Assembly (NCBI RefSeq): GCF_042676145.1
Contig: NZ_JBHTJW010000002.1
Coordinates: forward strand, 620,001 to 684,000
Reading direction: 5' to 3'
DNA: 64,000 bases
Origin: Methylophilus glucosoxydans
GTDB taxonomy: Bacteria; Pseudomonadota; Gammaproteobacteria; Burkholderiales; Methylophilaceae
The notes under the pieces are model-generated. The model was not told where the DNA came from, did no database searches, and was given only the letters and a program-made list of their open reading frames with translations. The stretch's first letter is position 1. Every line of letters begins with the position of its first letter. The translations under genes were made by a program, and so were the position numbers. Shown here in pieces: positions 27,091 through 36,208 of this stretch.

Positions 27091-27534
27091 ATGAAAAAAC
27101 AAGCTGGTTTTACATTGGTTGAATTGGTTGTTGTGATTGCAGTGCTTGGTATTTTGGCGGCTACGGCGTTGCCAAGATTTGTGAATGTGCAATCAAACGC
27201 AAGGGTTGCTGCTGGAAATGGGCTGGCGGCATCTTTACGATCTGCTGCTAATTTGGCTAGAGCTTCCTGGGTTGCGGCTGGTAGTAATGCCGCTGCATTG
27301 CAAGTAACGATGGATGGTCAAGCGGTCACAGTAAATAACTCCGGATATCCTACCGCTGATGCTGCAGGCATTGTTGCTGCATTGCAGAGTTTAGATGCTC
27401 AATTTACAGCGAGTCACAATAACGGAGTATCAACTTTTCAAGTGGGTACTTTCAACACATGTACAGTTACTTATACTGCCGCGACGGGTGTTGTTAGTAC
27501 TGCAAATTTAAGTGCTGGTAACTGTGGAGGCTAA
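27091..27534 (+). CDS. mshA: MSHA-type major prepilin (MshA/MshB-like)
   Basis: A 147-residue type IV prepilin. A short leader MKKQAG is followed by the peptidase and N-methylation segment FTLVELVVVIAVLGILAATA, with Glu at mature position 5. The globular part is small, Ala-rich, and has two cysteines near the C-terminus (CTVTYTA and SAGNCGG), fitting the disulphide loop of MSHA pilins. Position directly behind the sigma-54 promoter and ahead of the minor pilins argues for the major subunit; mshA versus mshB cannot be separated by reading alone. The gene is visibly more AT-rich than mshE or mshG. Confidence 0.85.
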   Translation: MKKQAGFTLVELVVVIAVLGILAATALPRFVNVQSNARVAAGNGLAASLRSAANLARASWVAAGSNAAALQVTMDGQAVTVNNSGYPTADAAGIVAALQSLDAQFTASHNNGVSTFQVGTFNTCTVTYTAATGVVSTANLSAGNCGG

Positions 27535-27546
27535 CAAAAAGTACTT

Positions 27547-28005
27547 ATGAAATCTGATGGCTTTACGCTTGTCGAGTTGGTTGTGGTAATTGCTTTGACA
27601 GGCGTTATGGTGGCTGTGGCAATGCCCAGATTCGCAAACGGCGATATCTTCGAAACCCGCGGTGACGCGGGTTTACTTTCATCTACATTACGCTATGCGC
27701 AAAAAACAGCGATTGCCCAGCGTCGGAATGTGTATGTGATTCTCAATAATGCGGTGCCAGATACGGTTAGCTTATGTTTCGATACCGCGTGCAATCAGGC
27801 AGTGATCAATCCTGAGACGACTGCTGCATATGTATTTACCAGTAGCAAGAATGTGGATATCACCTCAGATAATGCCAGCGTGGGCTTTGACGCACTCGGG
27901 CGGGTGGTGCCTAATTCTACGGTTAACTATAAAGCGACCAACAAGAAAAATAATGCGCAATCTGTGACCGTGACTGTTGAGGCGGATACCGGATACATAC
28001 ACTGA
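27547..28005 (+). CDS. mshC: Minor prepilin, MshC/GspH-like
   Basis: A 152-residue prepilin with leader MKSDG and FTLVELVVVIALTGVMVAVA. The region after the helix (LLSSTLRYAQKTAIAQRRNVYV) is the GspH/FimT-type segment found in MshC. Two cysteines (CFDTACNQ) could form a disulphide. It lies 12 bases after the major pilin gene and probably belongs to the pilus tip or initiation complex. The symbol follows position and domain type. Confidence 0.8.
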   Translation: MKSDGFTLVELVVVIALTGVMVAVAMPRFANGDIFETRGDAGLLSSTLRYAQKTAIAQRRNVYVILNNAVPDTVSLCFDTACNQAVINPETTAAYVFTSSKNVDITSDNASVGFDALGRVVPNSTVNYKATNKKNNAQSVTVTVEADTGYIH

Positions 28006-28037
28006 TCAGTCCACCAGTTACAGGCTGGATAATAACA

Positions 28038-28661
28038 ATGCATCACAACAAACATCACTCTTACAGACAACCAGGCAAATTGTGCATGCGCTTGCAAGCA
28101 GGTTTTTCATTGGTGGAGATGGTGGTGTTTATGGTGATTGTCACCACCGCCATCGCCGGTGTTATCGGTGCGCTCTCATTTATGGGACGTCATTCTGCAG
28201 ATCCACTGGCGCGCAAGCAAGCAATCGCGATTGCTGAGTCGCTGATGCAAGAAGTCCAGCAAATGCCTTTTACTTATTGTGATCCCGATGACCCGAATGC
28301 GTCTACGGCGACAAGTTATGGCGATTGTACCAATCCACAAAATGCGACCTTAAATGGCCCTACACCCTCTACGGAGAGCCGTTACAGTGCCACCGATCCA
28401 TTTGATAATGTGGCCGATTATGGCGGTTTTGCGATGCCTGGCAGTGGCTGTGCCGGGATTTGCCGCATTGGTAACGCGACGGCGTTACCGGGCTTAAATC
28501 CTTACGCGGCATCCGTTGCAATTACTCAGGCGGGCGGGAGTGGTGCTTTTGCAGCGCTGCCAGCAGATGCGGTGTTACAGATTGTGATTACGGTGACAGG
28601 TCCCGCAGACACTACCATCCGGCTGACTGGATACAGGGTTCGTTATGCGCCGAGAATTTAA
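28038..28661 (+). CDS. mshD: Minor prepilin, MshD-like
   Basis: A 207-residue type IV pilin-like protein. From ATG 28038 the leader would be 22 residues (ending LQAG before FSLVEMVVFMVIVTTAIAG); an internal ATG at 28086 gives a more usual 6-residue leader, MRLQAG. Neither start has a strong ribosome binding site. The segment ARKQAIAIAESLMQEVQQMPFTYCDPDDP resembles MshD, whose processed N-terminus precedes a similar AIALAESLLEEI-type stretch. Four later cysteines are present. Its end overlaps mshO by 17 bases. Confidence 0.75.
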   Translation: MHHNKHHSYRQPGKLCMRLQAGFSLVEMVVFMVIVTTAIAGVIGALSFMGRHSADPLARKQAIAIAESLMQEVQQMPFTYCDPDDPNASTATSYGDCTNPQNATLNGPTPSTESRYSATDPFDNVADYGGFAMPGSGCAGICRIGNATALPGLNPYAASVAITQAGGSGAFAALPADAVLQIVITVTGPADTTIRLTGYRVRYAPRI

Positions 28662-29436
28662 CCAACCCAAATCTGCTATTTCAGGCTTCACCTTGGTGGA
28701 GTTGGTCATCGTCATTGTGGTGATGGCAATTCTCGGCGGTATTTCCGTCACCTTTATCAAAAATTCCATTTTGGCTTATGTGAATTCCGAGGCTTATTAT
28801 GAGCTCGCCGATCGCGCCGATATCTCATTGCGCCGCATGTCACGAGATATCCGCAACGCCTTGCCCAATAGTGTCTGGGTGGCTGCTGATAATTCCTATG
28901 TAGAGTTTGTGCCGATCAAAGCTGGCGGCCGCTACCAGCAGGATACGCTGGATTTTGTAAGTGCGAATGACACTTTTAACGTACTCGGCGACCCTGTGCC
29001 TTCTGTAGATTCTGGCGACCAGTTAGTGATTTATAACCTTGGTATTCAAGGAGCAGATGTGTATGCGGGGGATACGATTCGTTCCTTAACCAGCACTGGC
29101 ACTAATCTCAGCACGCTCTCATTTAGCGGTTCAGCCTTTCCACTACCCTCCCCGGGTAGCCGTTTTTATGTGGTGAACGGGGCCGTATTTTATGTCTGTG
29201 ATTTAGCCAACCGCCGTCTGTTGATGTATTCAAACTACGCAATTCCATCTGCCCATCCGTCAAACTTTGCCGGACTCACCCCTAGTATCGTTGCGCAAGA
29301 TGTCACGGGCTGCAGTTTTACTTATACAGAAGGCGTCATGCAGCATAGCGGCGTGGTAACAGCACAGCTAGAGCTCAGTAAAAATGGTGGCGTTGTGCGC
29401 CTGGTTAACCTGATTAATGTGGTGAATTCGCCATGA
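28645..29436 (+). CDS. mshO: Minor prepilin, MshO/PulJ-like
   Basis: A 263-residue prepilin with leader ending AISG and FTLVELVIVIVVMAILGGIS. The segment YYELADRADISLRRMSRDIRNALPNSV is characteristic of GspJ/MshO-type proteins. The start lies inside the end of mshD and the end overlaps mshP by 4 bases, so translation is coupled along the minor-pilin cluster. It is likely part of the initiation or tip complex with MshC, MshD and MshP. Confidence 0.85.
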   Translation: MRREFNQPKSAISGFTLVELVIVIVVMAILGGISVTFIKNSILAYVNSEAYYELADRADISLRRMSRDIRNALPNSVWVAADNSYVEFVPIKAGGRYQQDTLDFVSANDTFNVLGDPVPSVDSGDQLVIYNLGIQGADVYAGDTIRSLTSTGTNLSTLSFSGSAFPLPSPGSRFYVVNGAVFYVCDLANRRLLMYSNYAIPSAHPSNFAGLTPSIVAQDVTGCSFTYTEGVMQHSGVVTAQLELSKNGGVVRLVNLINVVNSP

Positions 29437-29882
29437 AAAATACGCTTCATCGCATAAAAGGATTTATGTTGCCTGTGGCAATCTTCTTAATGGTGATATT
29501 GGCGTCGCTCGTGGGTTATTCCATGCGGCTGTCATTGTTGGCCAATCAAGGCTCGATACAGGATGTGCAAGGTGCACAAGCTTACCTGGCTGCCAAGGCT
29601 GGCGTCGAGTGGGCGGCTTATCAGGTGATTGCGCCAGGGACGACATCAATGCAATCCTGCCCAACACCGCCTAATCCGTTTACGATTAATGGCTTTAACA
29701 TTGCATTGACATGTAATCAAACAAACCCGATGCCACAAGACCGGGCAGGGACACAGAATATCGGCATGTATACCATTACCGCTACCGCCTCAAAAGGAGC
29801 GGCTGGCGCGCTTGATTATATTGAGCGCAAAGTCACAGTGAGCTTGAGTCGTTGCCTGATGGGTACAGAAGAGTGTAGTTAG
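29433..29882 (+). CDS. mshP: MSHA biogenesis protein MshP (GspK/PilX-like minor pilin)
   Basis: A 149-residue protein with a pilin-like N-terminus: a basic leader (MKNTLHRIKG) then FMLPVAIFLMVILASLVGYSM. There is no Glu at mature position 5, as expected for GspK/PilX/MshP-type tip proteins. The segment QDVQGAQAYLAAKAGVEWAAYQ is the conserved A-x-A-G-x-E-W-A motif of the family. It overlaps mshO by 4 bases and is followed after 6 bases by mshQ. Confidence 0.85.
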   Translation: MKNTLHRIKGFMLPVAIFLMVILASLVGYSMRLSLLANQGSIQDVQGAQAYLAAKAGVEWAAYQVIAPGTTSMQSCPTPPNPFTINGFNIALTCNQTNPMPQDRAGTQNIGMYTITATASKGAAGALDYIERKVTVSLSRCLMGTEECS

Positions 29883-29888
29883 AGGAAA

Positions 29889-32800
29889 ATGACCGTGTTT
29901 AGATGGAAGCATGCAACAGTAGTGATATGGCTTTTGTGTCTGGTCAGCTTGTTTTCTGCTGAAGCGACAAAAGCGGCAACGGTTACTTTAAACGCCAACG
30001 GCGGTTCTGACTCTTCAAATGGGTTAAAAATCTTTATCAATGATAACTCTCAAATTCAAGTGCAAAGGCTCAATAGTAGTGGCCAGCTTTATCAACCTGA
30101 CCGAACACCAGCCAATAACAGGTTAGATAACGGGATTTATATTCGTGGCAATAATACTATTTATGGCCCTGATCACTTTGCCTACAACGCACCAGGAAAC
30201 TATACAACGCAAGCAATGACAGCGGTGACGCCGGCCAACGCATCCGCTGGAAATGCGCAGACAACTCGTTCGCAGTTCACTGTTCCTGCGAACAATATCG
30301 GCGGCGGGCCTCAAATCACTATTGATTGGAGTTACACCTATCCTTATGACTTTGTCACAGCCAAAGTGAGCATTTATATCCCCCCTTTATATCCAGTCAG
30401 CTCAACAAACCCGGTAAGGTATTATCATGCAGTTGATACCTATTTGGGCGGCTCTGACTGTGGCTGTGGTGTCCGTTACGTGGATACAAACGGTAAACAA
30501 GTCGCTGGGACTTATCCTTATGCCGGTAGTTGCTCATCTGGGAGCGGAAATACGAATGTGCAGTGCCCTTCTAGTACAAGTTTGCCTGCAAACCTGGATG
30601 TCGTTGAAAGTTTTAGAGAGCGTGATGGAAAGTTTAGTCGTTATTGCGTAGGCAACTGGCAAACTTTCTGGTCAAGTAGTAATTCCAGTGCATGTGCGAT
30701 TGGTAAATCAGACCAATTATCGAATACCGTCAATACAACCTTGACTGATACCGGCGCTGCGATCGAGTACGATTTTACTTTACCTGGAACATACACATTC
30801 AGCTATGACTTTGTGGTTGGGTCAACCTTAGTGCCTGATTATGATCATTTGGAAATCCGCCACCCTGGCAGTTCCTCTTTATGTCCGGTCGATATTCAGG
30901 TCATGGCTTGTTTGGTTTCTACCATGCCTTGTCCGGATGATCAGCTCATCAATTCAGGAAGCCTTACTGGTACGCTGACCATCTCTCCCAGTTCTCCAAC
31001 CGTCACAGTGACGCCGGACGCCCAGTTTGAGGTCGGGAATGCCCGCACCATTGACACCCTTACCTTACAAGGTAGCGCTGCAGCTACTTATACCTTGGGA
31101 GCAAGCGGTCTCACCAAAGGCCCGATGAATGGTATCAAGTGCTGGAACACCGCAAATAACTCGCAAAGTTGTAGCTTTACAATGACAAATACGCCATGCG
31201 TGAGTACCTATGAGTGTATGGAAAGCGGGATGACTTATAATAATTTGAATAGCAATTCATCGGCACGTAATCCGATTTACACAAAAATCCTAGCACAGTC
31301 TTTTGATCTGGATGTGGTTGCGCTGCTCTCAAGTGGCGCCCAGTCGAGTGGCTATAATTCTTCAGGCTTAAAAGTTGATTTGGTGACAGATAGCAATGGC
31401 TCATGCAGTACAAATATTGTCGTCACTAAAGATGTTAGTTTTGCAGCCTCAGATGGTGGACGTAAAAAGGTGACTTTCAGTGCAACAGATGTCCCCAGGG
31501 CTTATCCTAACTTGCGCTGTCAGGTACGCGACCCAGGTCAGAACAAATCGGGGTGTTCGTCTGATAATTTTGCCATTCGGCCACAATCCTTGGCTGTGAC
31601 CAATACCAATACAGCAAGCTCAAGCTCACCAAGCAGTACAGTGAGCCCTGTGTTCAAGGCGGGGGCTGATAATTTCAGTCTGACTGTTTCTAGTGGCGAA
31701 CAGGGCTATAACGGCACCCCAAAAATATCCAATGCCTTGCTGGCTGCTCACCCAGGCGCACCCGTCGTGGGGCAGGTGGCCGGGTCATTTGCTGCAGCCA
31801 GTTCTGGGGCCAGCACCGGAACCAACTTTACTTACTCCGAAGTTGGGCATTTTAAAATTTCACCGCAAGGTTTGTACGACGATACTTTCACTGCGGTTGA
31901 TCAATCCAAAGGCGATTGTGATAACAGTGGGAGTCCGTTTGATAATGGCGGCGCAGGGACGCCGCCAAAATACGGCTGCCGTTTCGGCAATACCACAGAC
32001 ACAAATTATTTTGGTCGTTTTATCCCCAACAGTTTTCGGGTGGATGCTTCTAGTCCGGTGACGCTGGCGTGTGGCAACTTTGTGTATTATGGTCAAGATA
32101 CCACTGCAAGCAGTGCAGCACCTGGATTTATTACACCCTTCAGCATTACGGCCTTGAACGCTGCTGGCAACACCACACAAAACTACACAGGTAATTATGC
32201 ACGGCTGGATTTGACAAATTATAGTTTGTACCGATTTAGCGCTTCGCCGTCCAATGGTGCAACCCTAAGTGCGAGTGCTGCAAACCCAGCGATTAGCAAA
32301 ACAACAGACAACACAGCGCCGATTTGGGGAAATGGGACTACCAGTGTTCGTGTCAGACATAAATTATCCCGACCGTCTTCTGCCATCAATCAGCAAAGTG
32401 TGGTGATCTCGGCACAGCCGCAAGACAGTGACAATGTGACTTCTACACAAACTGCATTGACGAGTGGTGGGATCGCTTTCCGTTATGGACGTCTGGCAGT
32501 CATCCCGGCTCATGGTTCTGAGCTGTTGGCTTTGCCAGTGCCGATTGAAGCGCAATATTATAAAGATGGCTTTTATGTGCGTAGTCAGGGTGATGCATGT
32601 ACCACCATTGATAGCAAAAGCATCGTTATGAAAAACTATAAGGGTAACCTGGCGGCATGCGAGACCTTTATGAATGGTACTTATACTGCGAATAACGGCT
32701 TGGTGAAAGCCATTCTGTCAGCGCCCAAAGTGGGGTCTGATGGGCGGCCCAATGTCGGGAGTGTTGATCTTGAAATAAATCTGGACAACGCTGTTCCTGG

Positions 32801-32948
32801 GGAGGTCACTTGTCAAAGCAATGCCGGTACGGTCAGTGCTATTGGTGGCGGCAAATCAGATTGGTTTGGTACCTCGGACCCGGTGGGGCGCGCCTCCTTT
32901 GGCATCTACAAAGCGCCCATCATCTACATGCGTGAAAGCTTCCAATAA
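29889..32948 (+). CDS. mshQ: MshQ-like large secreted protein (DUF6701), putative pilus-associated adhesin
   Basis: A 1019-residue protein with a signal peptide (VVIWLLCLVSLFSAEATKAA). The first 300 residues are beta-rich with clustered cysteines (GGSDCGCGVRY, CSSGSGNTNVQC). The middle has Ser/Thr-rich beta segments and paired cysteines, and the C-terminal half contains the MshQ/DUF6701 features (CQVRDPGQNKSGCSSDNFAIRPQ, RFIPNSFRV, FRYGRLAVIPAHGSELLALPVPIEAQYY). It lies 6 bases after mshP and a terminator follows. In MSHA loci mshQ encodes a surface protein probably displayed at the pilus tip; no ligand can be inferred. Confidence 0.85.
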   Translation: MTVFRWKHATVVIWLLCLVSLFSAEATKAATVTLNANGGSDSSNGLKIFINDNSQIQVQRLNSSGQLYQPDRTPANNRLDNGIYIRGNNTIYGPDHFAYNAPGNYTTQAMTAVTPANASAGNAQTTRSQFTVPANNIGGGPQITIDWSYTYPYDFVTAKVSIYIPPLYPVSSTNPVRYYHAVDTYLGGSDCGCGVRYVDTNGKQVAGTYPYAGSCSSGSGNTNVQCPSSTSLPANLDVVESFRERDGKFSRYCVGNWQTFWSSSNSSACAIGKSDQLSNTVNTTLTDTGAAIEYDFTLPGTYTFSYDFVVGSTLVPDYDHLEIRHPGSSSLCPVDIQVMACLVSTMPCPDDQLINSGSLTGTLTISPSSPTVTVTPDAQFEVGNARTIDTLTLQGSAAATYTLGASGLTKGPMNGIKCWNTANNSQSCSFTMTNTPCVSTYECMESGMTYNNLNSNSSARNPIYTKILAQSFDLDVVALLSSGAQSSGYNSSGLKVDLVTDSNGSCSTNIVVTKDVSFAASDGGRKKVTFSATDVPRAYPNLRCQVRDPGQNKSGCSSDNFAIRPQSLAVTNTNTASSSSPSSTVSPVFKAGADNFSLTVSSGEQGYNGTPKISNALLAAHPGAPVVGQVAGSFAAASSGASTGTNFTYSEVGHFKISPQGLYDDTFTAVDQSKGDCDNSGSPFDNGGAGTPPKYGCRFGNTTDTNYFGRFIPNSFRVDASSPVTLACGNFVYYGQDTTASSAAPGFITPFSITALNAAGNTTQNYTGNYARLDLTNYSLYRFSASPSNGATLSASAANPAISKTTDNTAPIWGNGTTSVRVRHKLSRPSSAINQQSVVISAQPQDSDNVTSTQTALTSGGIAFRYGRLAVIPAHGSELLALPVPIEAQYYKDGFYVRSQGDACTTIDSKSIVMKNYKGNLAACETFMNGTYTANNGLVKAILSAPKVGSDGRPNVGSVDLEINLDNAVPGEVTCQSNAGTVSAIGGGKSDWFGTSDPVGRASFGIYKAPIIYMRESFQ

Positions 32949-32950
32949 AG

Positions 32951-32979
32951 ACAAAACCACCTAAATCAGGTGGTTTTGT
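32951..32979 (+). terminator. Terminator after mshQ
   Basis: ACAAAACCACCT (32951-32962) pairs perfectly with AGGTGGTTTTGT (32968-32979) over a 5-base loop. The T-run is inside the stem end (TTTTGT). It separates the E-to-Q block from the I-to-N block. Confidence 0.75.
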
Positions 32980-33115
32980 CGTCTTATTCCTGCATTTGAT
33001 CTCCCGTTTCAGGCACTAAAGTTGCTCGCATATATGAGGTGTGGCCGGATAGCGTGATTGTCTGGTGCCACGATGGCGCATGGCCACTTAAGTCATTTTG
33101 CGCATAAGAAGATGA

Positions 33116-33143
33116 TTTGATGTGCGACTTTTTTGTGTATACT
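33116..33143 (+). promoter_or_regulatory. Putative sigma-70 promoter of the mshI-N block
   Basis: TATACT at 33138-33143 with TTTGAT at 33116-33121, spacing 16. The predicted start is around 33150, leaving about 75 bases of leader. The -35 is weak. It fits the need for a fresh promoter after the mshQ terminator. Confidence 0.45.
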
Positions 33144-33225
33144 AATTTGCGATTGTGCTTGAAGTAAGTATTATTATTCTTTGATTTTAAATGATAAAGT
33201 GACTCTGAAAGACTGGCGACTCTCT

Positions 33226-34164
33226 ATGCAATGGTTTAAAAGACAAAAAAACAAGCAGCAGGTAGGGGTGAGTTTTACCGACATGCATGTGAGTACTGTT
33301 GCCTTGACGCCGCCTGCAGAAGGGACCAAGCCGGTGGTTTCGTTTGCGGCGGTTGAGCAAATACCGCTGGATGCTACTTCCACATTACGTCACTTTGTGA
33401 CCAAAAATGACCTCAAGTCTTTACCCTGCAATCTGGTACTCAATGTCGACCAGTACAACATTGTGCAAATTGACAAGCCCAATTTGCCAGAGGATGAAGT
33501 AAAACCGGCGTTACGCTGGAAACTCAAGGGATTGCTTGATTATGCGGTAGAACAAGCGGTGGTTGATGGGATTGATCTGCCTTCTGATCCCTCTGTGGCA
33601 AATCGCCAAGCGCTGATGCTGGCGATTTGCGCCAAAAAAGCTACGGTAACCGGGGCGGGTAATCATTTGGTTGATGCCGGATTTAACCTGCGTTCGATTG
33701 ATGTGCACGCGCTGGCACAACGCAATATTGCCCATTTGCTTGAACACGAAGATCGCGCGCTGGTGATGGTGAGCATCCTGCCACGCGGCTGCCTGATCAC
33801 GTTTACGGCAAAAGGTGAGCTTTACCATACACGTCTGATTGAGCTGGATCGCGACTTTTTGAACGATAGGGACGAAATCTTCAGAATCAATTTTGATAAA
33901 TTGGTGCTTGAGCTGCAACGCTCGCTGGACAGCTTTGACCGTCAGTTTCCTTTCCTGAGCTTGAACCGTATGGTGGTGGCGCCGGTCGTGCATCGCGATT
34001 ATCTGGTGAGCGGCCTGAGTTCCAGCCTCTATGTGCCGGTCAACGTTTTTAACCTGGAAGATGTTGTTGAGCTGCCTGCCAACCAGGATTTTTCCAGCCT
34101 TGAAAAACAGGCCATGTTGATGCCTGCCCTGGGTGCTGCTTTGCGTCAGGAGGCGGCCGTATGA
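33226..34164 (+). CDS. mshI: MSHA biogenesis protein MshI (PilM-like)
   Basis: About 312 residues from the ATG at 33226 (MQWFKRQKNKQQVGVSFTD); a TTG at 33181 would add 15 residues with no family resemblance. It has an actin-like PilM/GspL-type cytoplasmic fold with LVLNVDQYNIVQIDKPNLPEDEV and KLVLELQRSLDSFDRQFP. It is the first gene of the second block and overlaps the PilN-like gene by 4 bases. It should form the cytoplasmic ring of the alignment complex together with the next proteins. Confidence 0.88.
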   Translation: MQWFKRQKNKQQVGVSFTDMHVSTVALTPPAEGTKPVVSFAAVEQIPLDATSTLRHFVTKNDLKSLPCNLVLNVDQYNIVQIDKPNLPEDEVKPALRWKLKGLLDYAVEQAVVDGIDLPSDPSVANRQALMLAICAKKATVTGAGNHLVDAGFNLRSIDVHALAQRNIAHLLEHEDRALVMVSILPRGCLITFTAKGELYHTRLIELDRDFLNDRDEIFRINFDKLVLELQRSLDSFDRQFPFLSLNRMVVAPVVHRDYLVSGLSSSLYVPVNVFNLEDVVELPANQDFSSLEKQAMLMPALGAALRQEAAV

Positions 34165-35045
34165 GTCAGCAGATTAACCTGTATGAAGGCGGTGGTGTCA
34201 AAGCCAGAGAGTGGTTTAGCCTGCCGATGGTGGCGGCCGTCTATGTGCTGGCTGCAGTGGTGATGTATTACTTTTATACCGGGCTCGCTGCCGAAAACGA
34301 GCAATTGCAAGTGCAGCGTAACCAAGCCCTTGCGCAGTATGAAACCATGCAGAAAAAAGTGGAAGCCTTTTCGAAAAAGGCGATGCCTATCGATAACACC
34401 AAGCTTGAGGCTGAGTTAAAAGCATTAAAAGCGCAACTGGAGATGCAGACCCAAATTCTGGCTATTTTCCAGCAGTCCCTTTCAGAACAATCGGCACACC
34501 TGATCGACTACATGCGTGCATTTACCGGGCAACAGCAACCTGGCGTCTGGTTAACCGGTTTTAAAGTTGAGCCTGCCGTCCAACATTTGACGCTTGCCGG
34601 GCAAGCGTTGCAGTCAGAAGATATTCCAGCCTATCTGGATTTGCTCTCTCACCAGTCTGTATTTGCCGGGACTGAGTTCTCAGGTATTCAGTTCAAACAA
34701 CTGGAGTTGCAACAGCCGCAGTCGCGTTCAGGCGGAAATGCTGGAGCCTCTGCAGTGAGTCCATCGCTTGCGCCTGCGCCAGAGGTTGCCACAACCTCGC
34801 CTGCAGGCAAAGACGGGGGTGCTCCGCCAGTGACGCCGGCCTCAGCCGCGCCTGTTAATCCACAAGGCGGAAATAGCCCTTCGAATCAGGCGAACACAGC
34901 ATTGCCTGTGCTCAAAGTGTATACCTTTGAAGTCAAAGGGCGTGATACGCAAGCCACAAACAAATTGGTGAATGGCATGAGTTGGGACGAATTTGTGCGC
35001 CAGACGGTGCCACCTCAGCCCGGCAACCAGAGCGGGAGGCAGTAA
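34161..35045 (+). CDS. PilN-like MSHA assembly protein
   Basis: A 294-residue bitopic membrane protein. A short N-terminus MSQQINLYEGG, resembling the PilN peptide that docks on PilM, is followed by one membrane helix (VAAVYVLAAVVMYYFY), a coiled coil (about residues 45-110, Gln/Lys/Ala-rich) and a ferredoxin-like PilN domain (AFTGQQQPGVWLTGFKV). A Pro/Ala/Ser-rich linker (about 190-250) precedes a C-terminal VYTFEVKGRD strand. It overlaps mshI by 4 bases. Some MSHA loci call this second MshI-like or PilN gene mshI2. Confidence 0.83.
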   Translation: MSQQINLYEGGGVKAREWFSLPMVAAVYVLAAVVMYYFYTGLAAENEQLQVQRNQALAQYETMQKKVEAFSKKAMPIDNTKLEAELKALKAQLEMQTQILAIFQQSLSEQSAHLIDYMRAFTGQQQPGVWLTGFKVEPAVQHLTLAGQALQSEDIPAYLDLLSHQSVFAGTEFSGIQFKQLELQQPQSRSGGNAGASAVSPSLAPAPEVATTSPAGKDGGAPPVTPASAAPVNPQGGNSPSNQANTALPVLKVYTFEVKGRDTQATNKLVNGMSWDEFVRQTVPPQPGNQSGRQ

Positions 35046-35048
35046 GTC

Positions 35049-35762
35049 ATGCGATCTGAAAAACTACAGGCAATCAGCGACAAATGGCAAGCGTTCTCCA
35101 TGCGCGAGCGCTGGATGTTGTTTGGCACCGGCTTGTTTGCCGTGGTGGGCCTGATGGATACCTTTTTGCTGGAGCCACAGCGGGTGCAACTGGCTAATAC
35201 CCAGCAAGAAATCCTCAAGATACAAAACGATACGACCACCCTGACCGAGCAACTGACCAAGATTGCTGCCCAGGCGGCGCCACAGCCAGCTACGCAGGCG
35301 TTTCAGCAGGAGATTGCAGAAACCAGACAAAAAATGGCTAGCCAGGCAGATGAGTTACTTAAGGTTTCTGCCTTTATGGTCCCACCGCAAGCCATGGTGG
35401 AGATGCTGAAAAAACTGTTGCAAAAGCATACCGATGTGCAAGTGATTGAAATGCAATCCTTGCCGGTGGTGGATTTTATTGAAACACGAAGAAAGTTATT
35501 GCAGGCGCAAGCCGCGCCAGGCGCTGAAGCATCATCAACCTCGGAAGAGGCTTGGAAAAACATGCCACATGTTTACCAGCACGCCGTAAAAGTCCATTTA
35601 AAAGGGCAGTATTTTGCGTTGATGGCGTATAGCAAGTCCCTGAAAGCGATCGGCCGTCAGCTGGCATGGGACAATGCCGAGCTTAAAGGCGGTTACCCAG
35701 AAAGCGAATTGATTTTTCAAGTGTATACCCTGAGTGGGGAAAACGCCTGGTTGGGGATATAG
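35049..35762 (+). CDS. mshJ: MSHA biogenesis protein MshJ (PilO/GspM-like)
   Basis: A 237-residue protein with one N-terminal membrane helix (RWMLFGTGLFAVVGLMDTFLL), a coiled coil (Gln/Thr/Ala-rich, residues 40-100) and a C-terminal PilO/GspM-type domain. It starts 3 bases after the PilN-like gene and ends 1 base before mshK. It probably pairs with the PilN-like protein in the periplasm, linking the inner-membrane platform to the secretin. Confidence 0.83.
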   Translation: MRSEKLQAISDKWQAFSMRERWMLFGTGLFAVVGLMDTFLLEPQRVQLANTQQEILKIQNDTTTLTEQLTKIAAQAAPQPATQAFQQEIAETRQKMASQADELLKVSAFMVPPQAMVEMLKKLLQKHTDVQVIEMQSLPVVDFIETRRKLLQAQAAPGAEASSTSEEAWKNMPHVYQHAVKVHLKGQYFALMAYSKSLKAIGRQLAWDNAELKGGYPESELIFQVYTLSGENAWLGI

Positions 35763-35763
35763 C

Positions 35764-36147
35764 ATGCGCATATTCATGATTTGGATGGTATTGGTCAGCG
35801 TGGCACATAGCCAGGCCGCCGAGCAAATGATAGATCCTACGAAGCCGCCAGCTGCCGTATTGCCTTATCTGCCAGAGGCGCAAACGGAGACTGCGCAGGC
35901 TTGGCAAGTCACGGCCATTCAGGACAACGGCAAGCATGGGTTTGCTGTGGTCAATGGCGAGCTCGTCAACTTGGGTGAGCGTTATCAAGGCTTTAAACTG
36001 GTTTCGGTCAAGCACCAGCAAGCGGTGTTTATCAATCAAAACGGTGAGAAAAAACTGTTGGGTTTGGGGTTGACCAGTGTTGTGATGCAGGCACCGCCGC
36101 CTGCGCAGGTAAAAAAAGCCAAACAGGCAAAAACGGTTAAAAAATAA
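35764..36147 (+). CDS. mshK: MSHA biogenesis protein MshK (PilP/GspC-like)
   Basis: About 127 residues from ATG 35764, which follows GGGGAT and the mshJ stop; an upstream in-frame ATG at 35734 lies inside mshJ and is unlikely. A signal peptide (MIWMVLVSVAHSQAAE) is followed by DPTKPPAAVLPYLPEA, the MshK hallmark, and a small beta domain (FAVVNGELVNLGERYQGFKLVSV). The C-terminus is Lys/Ala-rich. It likely docks on the MshL secretin from the periplasm. Confidence 0.83.
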   Translation: MRIFMIWMVLVSVAHSQAAEQMIDPTKPPAAVLPYLPEAQTETAQAWQVTAIQDNGKHGFAVVNGELVNLGERYQGFKLVSVKHQQAVFINQNGEKKLLGLGLTSVVMQAPPPAQVKKAKQAKTVKK

Positions 36148-36208
36148 AGTGAAAATGCCTGCGATTGGCTGAAGTGGCCGCCAGGTGAATATCAATAGAG
36201 AGACTGCT

